A DNA stretch of 45,257 nt from an uncultured Winogradskyella sp. (lineage in GTDB: Bacteria > Bacteroidota > Bacteroidia > Flavobacteriales > Flavobacteriaceae). A program made the translations under genes and the position numbers. Shown one piece after another: positions 1 through 6,630 of the stretch (the stretch's first letter is position 1; every line of letters starts with the position of its first letter). The notes below the pieces were generated by a model, which saw only the letters and a list, made by a program, of their open reading frames with translations, searched no databases and was not told the origin of the DNA. Location: contig NZ_CALGNH010000055.1 of assembly GCF_937958655.1 (NCBI RefSeq), positions 1-45,257 of the forward strand. Reading direction: 5' to 3'.

Positions 1-50
1 GGCTTCTGTTAGAAATTACAGAAATAAAATTTCTCAAAAAGGTTTTTAAT

Positions 51-290
51 ATGCCCTATTTCATCATAGACAGAGAATCGAAAGAATTTAACTTCTTCGG
101 TTCTTTGCCTGTTATGATTGAAAGTTATGATTTAGACAAATCAACTTTAGAATATCATTTCAGCCGAAAAAAAGAAACGAAATTTGAAGATGAACACTAC
201 GAAATTTTTAAGGGTAATTTAAAAAGGGGTGGAAAAAAAATAAAAGAAAAAGATGATACGCCCGAACCATCAAATGGAGCACCTACTTAG
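51..290 (+). CDS. Hypothetical cassette protein (79 aa)
   Basis: Small, charged, soluble protein of unknown function. The first half is mixed (IIDRESKEFNFFGSLPV), the C-terminus is a Lys/Glu-rich tail ending in a Pro/Gly-rich stretch. There is no signal peptide or membrane segment. The ATG at 51 follows an AT-rich leader, and a short inverted repeat (TTCTGT/ACAGAA, about 4-22) lies upstream. It is the first of several single-gene units separated by imperfect palindromes. A real gene is likely from position and length, but no family is recognised. Confidence 0.5.
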   Translation: MPYFIIDRESKEFNFFGSLPVMIESYDLDKSTLEYHFSRKKETKFEDEHYEIFKGNLKRGGKKIKEKDDTPEPSNGAPT

Positions 291-308
291 GCTATAATTT
301 ATATGCGG

Positions 309-387
309 TGTTGTGGTGGTGAAGCGGACGTTTTGCAAACTAAACTTCAAATCTTGCAATACATTAATTGCAAAATGCACCACAACG
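309..387. repeat. Imperfect palindrome, attC-reminiscent
   Basis: Arms TGTTGTGGTG (309-318) and CACCACAACG (378-387) are complementary except for the outermost pair. Inside is a second small hairpin, TTGCAAT/ATTGCAA (about 354-373). The outer sequence, TATGC on the left and TTTAGTATA on the right, recalls the ends of the other palindromes in this window. It lies between two small genes. Confidence 0.55.
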
Positions 388-392
388 TTTAG

Positions 393-421
393 TATAACAC
401 ATCGTTTTAATGTGTGTTATA
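393..421. repeat. Perfect hairpin TATAACACA/TGTGTTATA
   Basis: Arms at 393-401 and 413-421 pair perfectly over 9 bp with an 11-nt loop. There is no following T-run, so it is not a canonical terminator. It joins the palindrome at 309-387 to the inverted repeat that encloses the next gene. Confidence 0.55.
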
Positions 422-875
422 CATTGTTAACTACTGGGCGTGAATTAATCAAAAAACTTTATTAAATGAACAAAATAAACAAAATCAAAAAAGACTTACA
501 GATAAAAACGAGCGAGGACTTGTTTGATATAAGCGACCAACCAAAAGAGCAATGCCCTTTAATAAACGAAGTTATAAGCCAATTAGTTGATAAGAGTAAA
601 GAAGTAAAAGATGTTTGGCAAAATTTACGAGATGTAGAAGAAGCAGAAAGCTATTTAAGTACACTTGACTGGGCGGAATATAATATAAGAAACTTAGAAA
701 GAAATATGGAAGAAATACGAACCAATGTAGAAAAGCTAAGAGCTTGGGGTGAAGAATGGAAAGATTTTGCTAAACAGCTTGTGATAGATAGACAAGACTT
801 TTTTGATTTTGTGGCAAGCAAACACCAAATTAAATTAGAAGAACTAAGTGAGCCTTGTAGTTAACGTTATACATA
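416..875. repeat. Inverted repeat enclosing the gene at 466-864
   Basis: The left arm is 416-434 (GTTATACATTGTTAACTAC) and the right arm 857-875 (GTAGTTAACGTTATACATA). The inner 10 bases pair perfectly except for one position and the outer blocks pair after a short bulge. The enclosed gene's TAA stop (862-864) lies inside the right arm, so gene and repeat behave as one unit. Confidence 0.55.
466..864 (+). CDS. Hypothetical alpha-helical protein (132 aa)
   Basis: Unknown protein, predicted mostly helical. The N-terminus is basic, followed by a Cys-Pro-Leu motif (CPLINEVISQL, about residues 30-40) and a long charged heptad-like helix (about 45-115) rich in Glu, Lys and Trp. The CPLI segment followed by helices is seen in small accessory proteins of mobile elements, but I cannot name a family. 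The gene sits inside an inverted repeat and its stop codon is part of the right arm. Confidence 0.6.
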   Translation: MNKINKIKKDLQIKTSEDLFDISDQPKEQCPLINEVISQLVDKSKEVKDVWQNLRDVEEAESYLSTLDWAEYNIRNLERNMEEIRTNVEKLRAWGEEWKDFAKQLVIDRQDFFDFVASKHQIKLEELSEPCS

Positions 876-915
876 TATGAATAGTTGCGATAATAATAAT
901 TTAAAACAACAAAGA

Positions 916-1245
916 ATGACAGAACAACACTTAAAAAATTTAGGGTTAAAAGACTACATTATGAACCCAAACGACCACGCTGAAGACCAATACTCTTTAA
1001 GTGATTTATTAACTGACTTTGCAAGAGAATACCATACCAAGCAATTATTTATATATGGTGTTGTAGGTAGTAAAAAAGACGTGCCTAAAACACTAAATAT
1101 TTTGCTTGAAATGCTTGAAGCGTATAATTACCACGATAAGTCTTTAAAAGAAGTAAAACCATTAGGAAGAGAATACTTTGAAATATTGGGTAGAAGAGAA
1201 GGATTTTTGAATGCGATAGAAATCTTTACAGGATTAGAATTTTAG
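916..1245 (+). CDS. Hypothetical cassette protein (109 aa)
   Basis: Soluble protein of unknown function. I chose the ATG at 916 (MTEQHLKNLGLKDYIM) rather than the in-frame ATG at 877. The 877 codon lies in a stretch (ATGAATAGTTGCG) that matches the repeat AAGAATAGTTGCG at the other end of the window, so it is more likely intergenic repeat than coding sequence. The body has a DFAREYHTKQLF segment and a C-terminal GREYFEILGRREGFLNAIE helix. It may come from a mobile-element accessory family. Confidence 0.55.
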   Translation: MTEQHLKNLGLKDYIMNPNDHAEDQYSLSDLLTDFAREYHTKQLFIYGVVGSKKDVPKTLNILLEMLEAYNYHDKSLKEVKPLGREYFEILGRREGFLNAIEIFTGLEF

Positions 1246-1261
1246 CTTTTTTATTACCTAC

Positions 1262-1785
1262 AACGGTTAGCATAACACCTGTACGGCAAGTAAGCCCGAA
1301 ACATTGAACAATCACAGAACTAAAAATAATTAAACATTTTAAAGCGATGGAAAAAACTAAAAAGAAAGATACTGGTTGGCGCAATTATTACCAAATAGCA
1401 AATAGTAACGGAACTAGGTGCGGTAATATGAAATGCCACAAATGCAAAAAGACTATTCAAGGAAATTACCTTATTAGAGATAAACAAAACTTTATGCACC
1501 GTGGAAATGAAACTGACGAAAGGTATTTGTACCACAGGAACTGTAGTAACAACAAAAGTATTTGGGAAAAATTTGACAGGGAAGAGGCTGAAAGAAAAGA
1601 CAAACTTAAATTAAGGCAGAAACAAAAGAAAGAGGTTATGGCTTTGATTAATAAGTATGGATTTGAAGCTGATGACTTGTTTGATATTTATTACCATTAT
1701 TAAAAATAGCGTTGGCAAAAAATGTTTAATTATTTCGGATATGTACTACACTTTGATTAAGCAGCGACCTAAGTATAGGTGTTAT
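1262..1785. repeat. Inverted repeat enclosing the gene at 1347-1703
   Basis: The 13-mer AACGGTTAGCATA (1262-1274) runs into ATAACACCT (1272-1280). Its reverse complement AGGTGTTAT is at 1777-1785, directly before TGCATTGTTA. The pair brackets one small gene. The same 13-mer recurs at 1853 and 44529. Confidence 0.5.
1347..1703 (+). CDS. Hypothetical zinc-binding protein (118 aa)
   Basis: Small basic protein with a probable zinc-binding knuckle: Cys residues at about 25, 30 and 33 (CGNMKCHKCKK), then a His and Cys in YHRNC (about 63-66). The second half is a highly charged helix (REEAERKDKLKLRQKQKK) ending in an aromatic tail (DIYYHY). The metal site is inferred from the CxxC plus HxxC spacing. 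It could bind nucleic acid. It lies inside an inverted repeat in the cassette-like region. Confidence 0.6.
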   Translation: MEKTKKKDTGWRNYYQIANSNGTRCGNMKCHKCKKTIQGNYLIRDKQNFMHRGNETDERYLYHRNCSNNKSIWEKFDREEAERKDKLKLRQKQKKEVMALINKYGFEADDLFDIYYHY

Positions 1786-1865
1786 GCATTGTTAGTATCT
1801 GGTGCGCTCATATTCATTTGAGTGAGCCTACCCATAAAGCGCACTTGATACTAACGGTTAGCATA
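1782..1865. repeat. attC-like imperfect palindrome between cassettes
   Basis: Arms GTTAGTATCTGGTGCGCT (1791-1808) and AGCGCACTTGATACTAAC (1838-1855) pair over 16 of 18 positions. The outer blocks are TTATGCATT on the left and GGTTAGCATA on the right, which pair as TATGC/GCATA around an asymmetric bulge. A small CTCA/TGAG hairpin closes the centre. Such bulged stems are characteristic of integron attC sites, but the outer boxes do not match the RYYYAAC/GTTRRRY consensus exactly. Confidence 0.6.
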
Positions 1866-1911
1866 TGATTTGACACGACTTTAAAAAGAACTAAACTTAA
1901 ATATAAACGAA

Positions 1912-2289
1912 ATGGAAGCAAAAAAATTAATGGTAGGTAATTACGTAAAAGACCCTTATGACAATACAATTAGACTTGTGTCGGTAGAAAAAGATGCAAG
2001 TATGCTAAGACCACTACCAATTACCGAAGAATGGTTAAATGATTTTGGATTTGAAAAGACCCAAAGAAGGGATGCTCATGTAATTAATGTTGGCGAATAT
2101 TATTTATACGTTGCCGTTAATGCATTCTCTGGCACGTTGGAAAAAGACCCTTCTTGGCATTGTAGTGTTGATACTGGATATGGAAGCCAACCAATGTCGA
2201 TTATGAAAATGTATGTTCACGAATTGCAGAATTTATTTTTTGCGCTTACCGGTACTGAACTTAAAATTAAGAAAGAAGTAAGTGTTTAA
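1912..2289 (+). CDS. Hypothetical protein of an LQNLxFALTGxEL family (125 aa)
   Basis: Unknown function. It shares an architecture with the phage gene at 6627-7061: an N-terminal VGNYVKD turn, a central ITEEWLNDFGFE block, and a C-terminal VHELQNLFFALTGTEL block. No signal or membrane segment is present. From memory, similar proteins recur in Bacteroidota phages and prophages. Its presence in the cassette region links that region to the phage gene pool. Confidence 0.7.
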   Translation: MEAKKLMVGNYVKDPYDNTIRLVSVEKDASMLRPLPITEEWLNDFGFEKTQRRDAHVINVGEYYLYVAVNAFSGTLEKDPSWHCSVDTGYGSQPMSIMKMYVHELQNLFFALTGTELKIKKEVSV

Positions 2290-2292
2290 TTA

Positions 2293-2424
2293 TATGCATT
2301 GTTATCTTATGTTGCGCCTAAGCGGTGGGCTAATGCACTTGGCGGATGTACAACGTCATTTACGGCAGGACGAGGTGATTTCGATTATCACGGGCGCAAT
2401 TGAAGATAACGATTATCGTATATG
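2293..2424. repeat. Long attC-like palindrome
   Basis: Left arm 2301-2318 (GTTATCTTATGTTGCGCC) and right arm 2393-2410 (GGCGCAATTGAAGATAAC) pair with a short internal mismatch. The outer block TATGCATT on the left is the same as at 1784-1790. The loop of about 75 nt is richer in G+C than the surroundings. It lies between two small genes and contains no credible coding sequence. Confidence 0.55.
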
Positions 2425-2455
2425 AAACGTTAAAATTTAAAAAAAATATATAAAA

Positions 2456-2683
2456 ATGAATAATAAAAAAAGTTTACTATTTGGGTTAATTGAAATGAAT
2501 GCAACTATGTTTAATGTTTTATATACGTTGTTATGTTTAGTTGTTTTAGCAAGTACAGGAATACTTCTATTAATAGCCTTAATGCTTATAAATGATACTG
2601 TTTTTTGTAATGAATATACAGGAAGGTTTGTTGTTTTATGGCTTAGTATGTGGTGTTTTTTGATATGGAAAGTTTTCGACTAA
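2456..2683 (+). CDS. Small membrane protein (75 aa)
   Basis: Hypothetical inner-membrane protein with two predicted hydrophobic helices, about residues 18-45 (LYTLLCLVVLASTGILLLIA) and 58-73 (RFVVLWLSMWCFLIWKV), joined by a short loop. A short charged N-terminus precedes the first helix. No family is recognised. It is the last gene before a roughly 350-base region without genes and follows a cassette palindrome. Confidence 0.5.
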   Translation: MNNKKSLLFGLIEMNATMFNVLYTLLCLVVLASTGILLLIALMLINDTVFCNEYTGRFVVLWLSMWCFLIWKVFD

Positions 2684-3029
2684 GTAAAACAATTGAATAT
2701 AACACAAAACTATGATTTGTTGCTTTTTCTGCAATAAATTATAGTGACTGTTATCGACAGTTGCAAAGCTATTGTCGAAATGAAATTTTAATTGTAAAAA
2801 ATAACTGTAGAATCTTAACACGTTTTCAGTTCATGTTAGGAAAATGCAGAAACATTAACATATATAAAAATATTAGTCAATTAAACTATTTCAACCATTA
2901 AAAATATTCAGTAAATTACTATATTTACAACTCAAATAGTTTCAAGTCCAAGCATCTTCTGCAGGGTAAAATAATTTCAAAAATACTTTCCTTCAATATT
3001 TGCATATCTGCAAACAATAAGGCATAAAT
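2684..3029. other. AT-rich intergenic region before the packaging module
   Basis: No credible coding sequence. It contains a weak promoter-like TATATTTA (2920-2927) that could serve the terminase operon, and a short hairpin TTTGCA-TATC-TGCAAA (2999-3014) immediately before the tRNA-like RNA. If the element is integrated, a left boundary could lie here, but I found no matching direct repeat at the right. Confidence 0.4.
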
Positions 3030-3130
3030 GCAAACGTAGCTCACTTGGTTAGAGCTGTACAAAAAAACTTAAGCGAGGTTTTAAAGTTTTACTTTTAGTA
3101 CGTGTATAGGTTCGGTTCCTATCGTTTGTC
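3030..3130 (+). ncRNA. tRNA-shaped RNA lacking a normal anticodon arm
   Basis: A seven-pair acceptor stem can form between GCAAACG (3030-3036) and CGTTTGT (3123-3129, one G-U pair). A D-arm GCTC/GAGC (3039-3042, 3052-3055) with loop ACTTGGTTA and a T-arm ATAGG/CCTAT (3106-3122) with loop TTCGGTT are canonical in form. CCA follows at 3130-3132. The middle section is about 50 nt instead of about 23. It forms a GTAC/GTAC stem around an AAAACTT/AAGTTTT hairpin, with no seven-base anticodon loop. It is either a degenerate tRNA or a tRNA mimic. Confidence 0.45.
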
Positions 3131-3165
3131 CAATATATTGATGATAGATTGAATTTTAGAAAAAA

Positions 3166-3201
3166 CCCCTCGGTTTCATTGGAATTAAAAAAGCCGAGGG
3201 G
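3166..3201 (-). terminator. GC hairpin, terminator-like on the minus strand
   Basis: CCCCTCGG (3166-3173) and CCGAGGGG (3194-3201) form a perfect 8-bp stem with a 20-nt loop. Read on the minus strand the stem is followed by TTTTTT, as in a rho-independent terminator. On the plus strand no T-run follows. It may insulate the terminase operon from minus-strand transcription, or act as a leader structure for the gene at 3214. Confidence 0.45.
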
Positions 3202-3213
3202 AATCATAGCACA

Positions 3214-3492
3214 ATGACACAAAACCCAAAACGATTTCAAACACCAGTAACCTTTGGTAATCATGGTTGCATACCATTAGCAATAATAAAAAGTGGATTG
3301 ACTTTAGAACAGATACTAAAGGACATCAAAAGACAAAAAGAAATCGAAAATAAGATCATGCACCTGTATAATAAAAACAGGACACCAGGTGAAATATCGA
3401 GACTTCTAAAATTAAAATTGAGCAAGGTAAAGCATATTATAAGGTTTGACAGTTTAGGACTGACGTATAGAAAGGTTGGAAAGAAAAAATAA
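3214..3492 (+). CDS. Small helix-turn-helix protein upstream of the terminase (92 aa)
   Basis: Putative DNA-binding protein. Residues about 45-85 (MHLYNKNRTPGEISRLLK, then SKVKHIIRFDSLGL) look like a homeodomain-type helix-turn-helix: short helix, EISRLL, turn, recognition helix. The basic C-terminus ends in KKK. Its place just before the small terminase gene suggests a role in packaging recognition or in regulating this operon. It starts 12 bases after the GC hairpin. Confidence 0.6.
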   Translation: MTQNPKRFQTPVTFGNHGCIPLAIIKSGLTLEQILKDIKRQKEIENKIMHLYNKNRTPGEISRLLKLKLSKVKHIIRFDSLGLTYRKVGKKK

Positions 3493-3498
3493 AATGAT

Positions 3499-3714
3499 TT
3501 GGAAAACCCTTACATAAATACAAAAGTAGTTCACAGTCAAATTAAATCTTCATATAATATTGTAAGTACAACTTTAGGTAGTAAGTATAAAATAGCAAGA
3601 GTTCCTTATATAATCATAGAAGGAAGTAAAATGCAAACAGAAATTCAAAAAAATGAAGCATTAAGACATGCTAAATTCATTAGCTACTGCTTTAATAATG
3701 TAAATAGAAAATGA
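3499..3714 (+). CDS. Hypothetical small protein, TTG start (71 aa)
   Basis: Unknown protein. The full reading frame needs a TTG start at 3499; the only internal ATG (3631) would leave 27 residues. It ends overlapping the next gene as ATGA (3711-3714), which supports it as a real operon member. Composition is basic and mixed. There is no domain I recognise. Confidence 0.4.
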   Translation: MENPYINTKVVHSQIKSSYNIVSTTLGSKYKIARVPYIIIEGSKMQTEIQKNEALRHAKFISYCFNNVNRK

Positions 3715-4250
3715 CAGATTCTACCTTTAAAAAATATTGCCTAGTTATAGATGAATGGTTTATCAATGGATGGAATGGTGTTCAAGCATATCTTAAATTC
3801 TACCCTAAAAGTAAATACGAAAGTGCAGATTCTTCATTTAGACAAATCCTCGAAAATAGTCGAATTACCGAATATGTTAAAGAAAAAAAGAATAGTGCAC
3901 TAATTACCCTTAAAACGTCTCACGAAGCACTTTTAAAAGAGCTTGAAAACTGGGCATATTCGGATATTACGGAAACAATATGTTTAAAGCCGGATGAAGT
4001 CAAAGAATTACCTGGTTACATAAAACGTCTAATCACAAAATACAAACACACAAAGCGCGAAATAAAGAATAATGAAGGTAAAACCATTGAGACGATTGAA
4101 ATTATTGAATTGCAATTCGTTTCAAAAGAACGCGCTATGGAAATGATACACAAGCATACAGGATTCTACGAAAAAGACAACCGCCAAAAGACTTTACCTC
4201 CACGTCAAGTCGTAGATATGAGCGATTATAAAAACAAAGTCAAAGAGTGA
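3711..4250 (+). CDS. terS: Terminase small subunit
   Basis: DNA-recognition subunit of the packaging motor, Terminase_2-like. The N-terminal part (residues about 5-60) has the characteristic pattern FINGWNGVQAYLKFYP, then ILENSRITEYVKEKK, a helix-turn-helix that binds the packaging site. The middle helical region (about 65-150) should mediate oligomerisation and the C-terminus contacts the large subunit (MEMIHKHTGFYEKD). Its 179 aa is typical for the family. It overlaps the large-subunit gene by four bases. Confidence 0.88.
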   Translation: MTDSTFKKYCLVIDEWFINGWNGVQAYLKFYPKSKYESADSSFRQILENSRITEYVKEKKNSALITLKTSHEALLKELENWAYSDITETICLKPDEVKELPGYIKRLITKYKHTKREIKNNEGKTIETIEIIELQFVSKERAMEMIHKHTGFYEKDNRQKTLPPRQVVDMSDYKNKVKE

Positions 4251-5551
4251 GCCTAGCCTATACTACGACATACTGGAAGATAAAGGAACTCGAAGCAAAT
4301 CCAGACATTAATATCTATTTGCTTCAGGGCGGTCAATCCGCGGGAAAAAATGTGGCTATGGCCGTGCGGTTATTGGAACGTGCAGAGGATGAAAAGATAT
4401 TCCGTGACACCATCACCATAATGACCGACACCTATGAGAATCTAAAGGATGGTGCTATTGCCGACTTTGAATTTGTGTTTGGGCTTTGGGGAATAGAATT
4501 TTATGATTATTACAACAAGCAAGAAAAGACCTGTTACTATTGCGATACGAAAATACAGTTCCGTTATCTCGATGATAATAAGCCCAACAAAGGTAAAGGT
4601 CCAAGACGTGGGGTTCTATACATCAACGAGGGCAACCGTGTAGGTTGGGAAGCTGTAAAACACTATATCGCAAGGTCGAAAGAAGTATATGTAGACTTTA
4701 ATCCAGATTATGAATTCTGGGCGCACACACAGCTTGAAGTCATGGACAACTGCGAAAAAATAATCATTACCTACAATGATAATGAGATGTGCCCAGATAA
4801 CGAACGTAATTATATAGAAAGTCGAAAGGATAATGAAGAATGGTTTAAGGTATATGGACGTGGTGAAACTGGAACCTACTCAGAGCGCAGAATGTACCAA
4901 TACAAAACCACTGATACTCAACCACCAAACGCTATAAGATTACCTAATGGTATGGACTTTGGTTCGTCGCCAGACCCTACTTGCGAAGTGGAAATATACT
5001 TGGACGGTGCAAACCTGTACTTAAAAGAAGTCTTTACAGAACACAACCTACTCACCGAGAAAATAAAAGGCGCTGAGCGTGACAGTATCGTGGATTATAA
5101 AGATAGATTGATACTGAAAAAAGTAAGAGAACAGTTCGATGCCAAGGATTTCACCAAAGACGAAGCCTATTATTTCGGTTACGATAAGGAAAAGTACAAA
5201 AACGTCAAGGAAACTGAAACGGATAAAAAGATTAAGATTGCTATCCAAAAACTTAAAAAGCATTTGACTATTGGTGATAGTTCTGGTGCAACGGAACTTA
5301 GGGATATGCTAAAACACGGCTATACTGTAAGAGGTGTAAAAAAACCTAAAGGCTCAAAGATGACAGGCGTAAACCGTATGCGAAGCTATAACATCTTTGT
5401 ACTGCCAGATAGCCCAAATATTATTAAAGGCATGAACAGCTGGATGCGAAAAATAGATAAAAACGGAAACATCATCCCAGAACCCGACGGCCACGAACCC
5501 GACTGTCTTGCAGCAGCTCGGTATGTGATGTTGGCTAAAGCACTATGGTAA
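4247..5551 (+). CDS. terL: Terminase large subunit
   Basis: Packaging ATPase and headful or cos nuclease. The ATPase domain has a Walker A variant GGQSAGKN (residues 28-35) and a Walker B strand VLYINEGN (123-130) with the catalytic Glu. The RNase H-like nuclease begins with GMDFGSSPDP (Asp237), followed by an acidic IGDSSGATEL motif near 343 and EPDCLAAARY near 421, giving a plausible metal-binding Asp triad. It is 434 aa, normal for PBSX-like terminases. The start is GTG inside the terS stop region. Confidence 0.93.
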   Translation: MSLAYTTTYWKIKELEANPDINIYLLQGGQSAGKNVAMAVRLLERAEDEKIFRDTITIMTDTYENLKDGAIADFEFVFGLWGIEFYDYYNKQEKTCYYCDTKIQFRYLDDNKPNKGKGPRRGVLYINEGNRVGWEAVKHYIARSKEVYVDFNPDYEFWAHTQLEVMDNCEKIIITYNDNEMCPDNERNYIESRKDNEEWFKVYGRGETGTYSERRMYQYKTTDTQPPNAIRLPNGMDFGSSPDPTCEVEIYLDGANLYLKEVFTEHNLLTEKIKGAERDSIVDYKDRLILKKVREQFDAKDFTKDEAYYFGYDKEKYKNVKETETDKKIKIAIQKLKKHLTIGDSSGATELRDMLKHGYTVRGVKKPKGSKMTGVNRMRSYNIFVLPDSPNIIKGMNSWMRKIDKNGNIIPEPDGHEPDCLAAARYVMLAKALW

Positions 5552-5760
5552 TTATGTTCAGAATAGTAAAAAAACCAAGAGGATGGATAGTGGAAAGACA
5601 AGTCTTTAAATATAACTTTTTAGGGCTTCATTTCTGGAAGGTTTGGCGACCATTTGTAAAAACAAGTGGTATGGATTGTGCTTGGCATCATGCAGACCAA
5701 GACTACGCACTTATGAATTTATATCACGAGATTAATAAACAGTTAATAACTATAAAATGA
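5545..5760 (+). CDS. Hypothetical protein after the terminase (71 aa)
   Basis: Small aromatic-rich protein (VFKYNFLGLHFWKVWRPF) of unknown function. ATG at 5545 overlaps terL by seven bases; an alternative ATG at 5554 follows the terL stop by two bases and is equally credible. It ends in an ATGA overlap with the next gene. The C-terminal half has CAWHHADQDYALMNLYHE, perhaps metal-binding, but this is not established. Confidence 0.55.
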   Translation: MVIMFRIVKKPRGWIVERQVFKYNFLGLHFWKVWRPFVKTSGMDCAWHHADQDYALMNLYHEINKQLITIK

Positions 5761-5945
5761 CCGAAGAAGAACAAATAGAATTAATCGCAAAAGAACTTCA
5801 ACAATATTGCCACAAAACAACCGAAAGAATATTAAAGGAAAATCCTACTGCGGATATAAGAACGTGCCAAGCGGTTTGGAACTTTAAAAAGCATGCGGAA
5901 TACGAAATTAGATTACAACGCATAGAATCGTTACTGGCTATTTAA
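5757..5945 (+). CDS. Hypothetical helical protein (62 aa)
   Basis: Small predicted helical, charged protein beginning MTEEEQIELIAKELQQY. There is no recognisable domain and no membrane segment. It is translationally coupled to the previous gene by a four-base overlap and is part of the run of small genes between terminase and portal, a usual location for packaging accessory or unknown proteins. Confidence 0.5.
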   Translation: MTEEEQIELIAKELQQYCHKTTERILKENPTADIRTCQAVWNFKKHAEYEIRLQRIESLLAI

Positions 5946-5959
5946 AAGATTATTGTAGC

Positions 5960-6262
5960 ATGAAAATCATAAAATTAACAGAAAAAACCGAAGATATCAA
6001 CAGTTCCTTGGAAATTCTTAAGAATAGAAACCTATCATTTCAAGAACTAGATACCGACTTCAATATTATCAACAGCCTTAATAAAACCAAAGTAGTTAAA
6101 GTTGTTGAATCCTCTAAAACAGGTAAACTAAACAAAAAAATTAATAAACAAATAAGATTGCACCAAGAACAAGGTTTTGAACTTATGGATATCAAACAAT
6201 CATCCCATGGTTATGGTAATTACGGAAGTGAAACATATCTCATAACACTTATATTTCAATGA
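5960..6262 (+). CDS. Hypothetical protein (100 aa)
   Basis: Unknown, soluble. Begins MKIIKLTEKTEDINSSLEIL and ends in a beta-like segment (YGNYGSETYLITLIFQ). The C-terminal pattern of a Gly/Tyr-rich turn followed by a hydrophobic strand suggests a small alpha/beta fold. It overlaps the Com-like gene by four bases. Confidence 0.5.
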   Translation: MKIIKLTEKTEDINSSLEILKNRNLSFQELDTDFNIINSLNKTKVVKVVESSKTGKLNKKINKQIRLHQEQGFELMDIKQSSHGYGNYGSETYLITLIFQ

Positions 6263-6423
6263 GTACCACCACCGAAATACGCTGTCCAAACTGCCAAAAG
6301 AAAATTGCCGAAGCTACTGGTCCGACATCGGTAAAGTGCGTATGTCCAAGATGCAGAACGGATTTTGAGTTTAGCAACATCAAAAAAGATAAAATAGTAG
6401 TAGAATCTAATATTGAAAAATAA
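6259..6423 (+). CDS. Com-like zinc-ribbon protein (54 aa)
   Basis: Short protein with two Cys pairs: CPNC at residues 9-12 and CPRC at 29-32, with a further Cys27. This is the arrangement of the Com family, whose founder in phage Mu is a zinc-dependent RNA-binding activator of mom translation. Here no mom-like gene is recognised, so the target is unknown. The four-base ATGA overlap with the preceding gene supports it. The assignment rests on the Cys pattern, the RCPNC...CPRCRTDF context and the size. Confidence 0.7.
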   Translation: MSTTTEIRCPNCQKKIAEATGPTSVKCVCPRCRTDFEFSNIKKDKIVVESNIEK

Positions 6424-6462
6424 GTCTCACGCTCGAAAGAAACCGCAAAAATTACTACATTT

Positions 6463-6630
6463 ATGAGAACGGTAATTATACTAAAAAAGGACAATACCTA
6501 TGAGTGTTTTACCACGCTCACAAAATTATGTCGTAGCAACCCTAATATTTTTAATTACGGTTATCTGAAAAATAAAACTTTTCCTTTTGCGTACAAAGGC
6601 TATGAATTTTTAAAACTGAAAGTGATATGA
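6463..6630 (+). CDS. Hypothetical protein (55 aa)
   Basis: Small protein MRTVIILKKDNTYECFTTL... with a mixed alpha/beta look (NYGYLKNKTFPFAYKGYEF). The style resembles small phage proteins that carry a short DNA-binding or adaptor fold, but there is no clear motif. It ends by ATGA overlap with the gene at 6627, the main support that it is translated. Confidence 0.5.
   Translation: MRTVIILKKDNTYECFTTLTKLCRSNPNIFNYGYLKNKTFPFAYKGYEFLKLKVI

Noticed and set aside
877..915. Upstream ATG for the gene at 916
   Set aside because: The segment matches a cassette boundary repeat (AAGAATAGTTGCG type), so it is probably not coding.
2684..3029. Left attachment site
   Set aside because: No direct repeat was found between this interval and the right end (42000-45257).
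3049..3264. Minus-strand ORF across the tRNA-like RNA and GC hairpin
   Set aside because: It covers structured RNA and the start of the 3214 gene, with no protein-like pattern.
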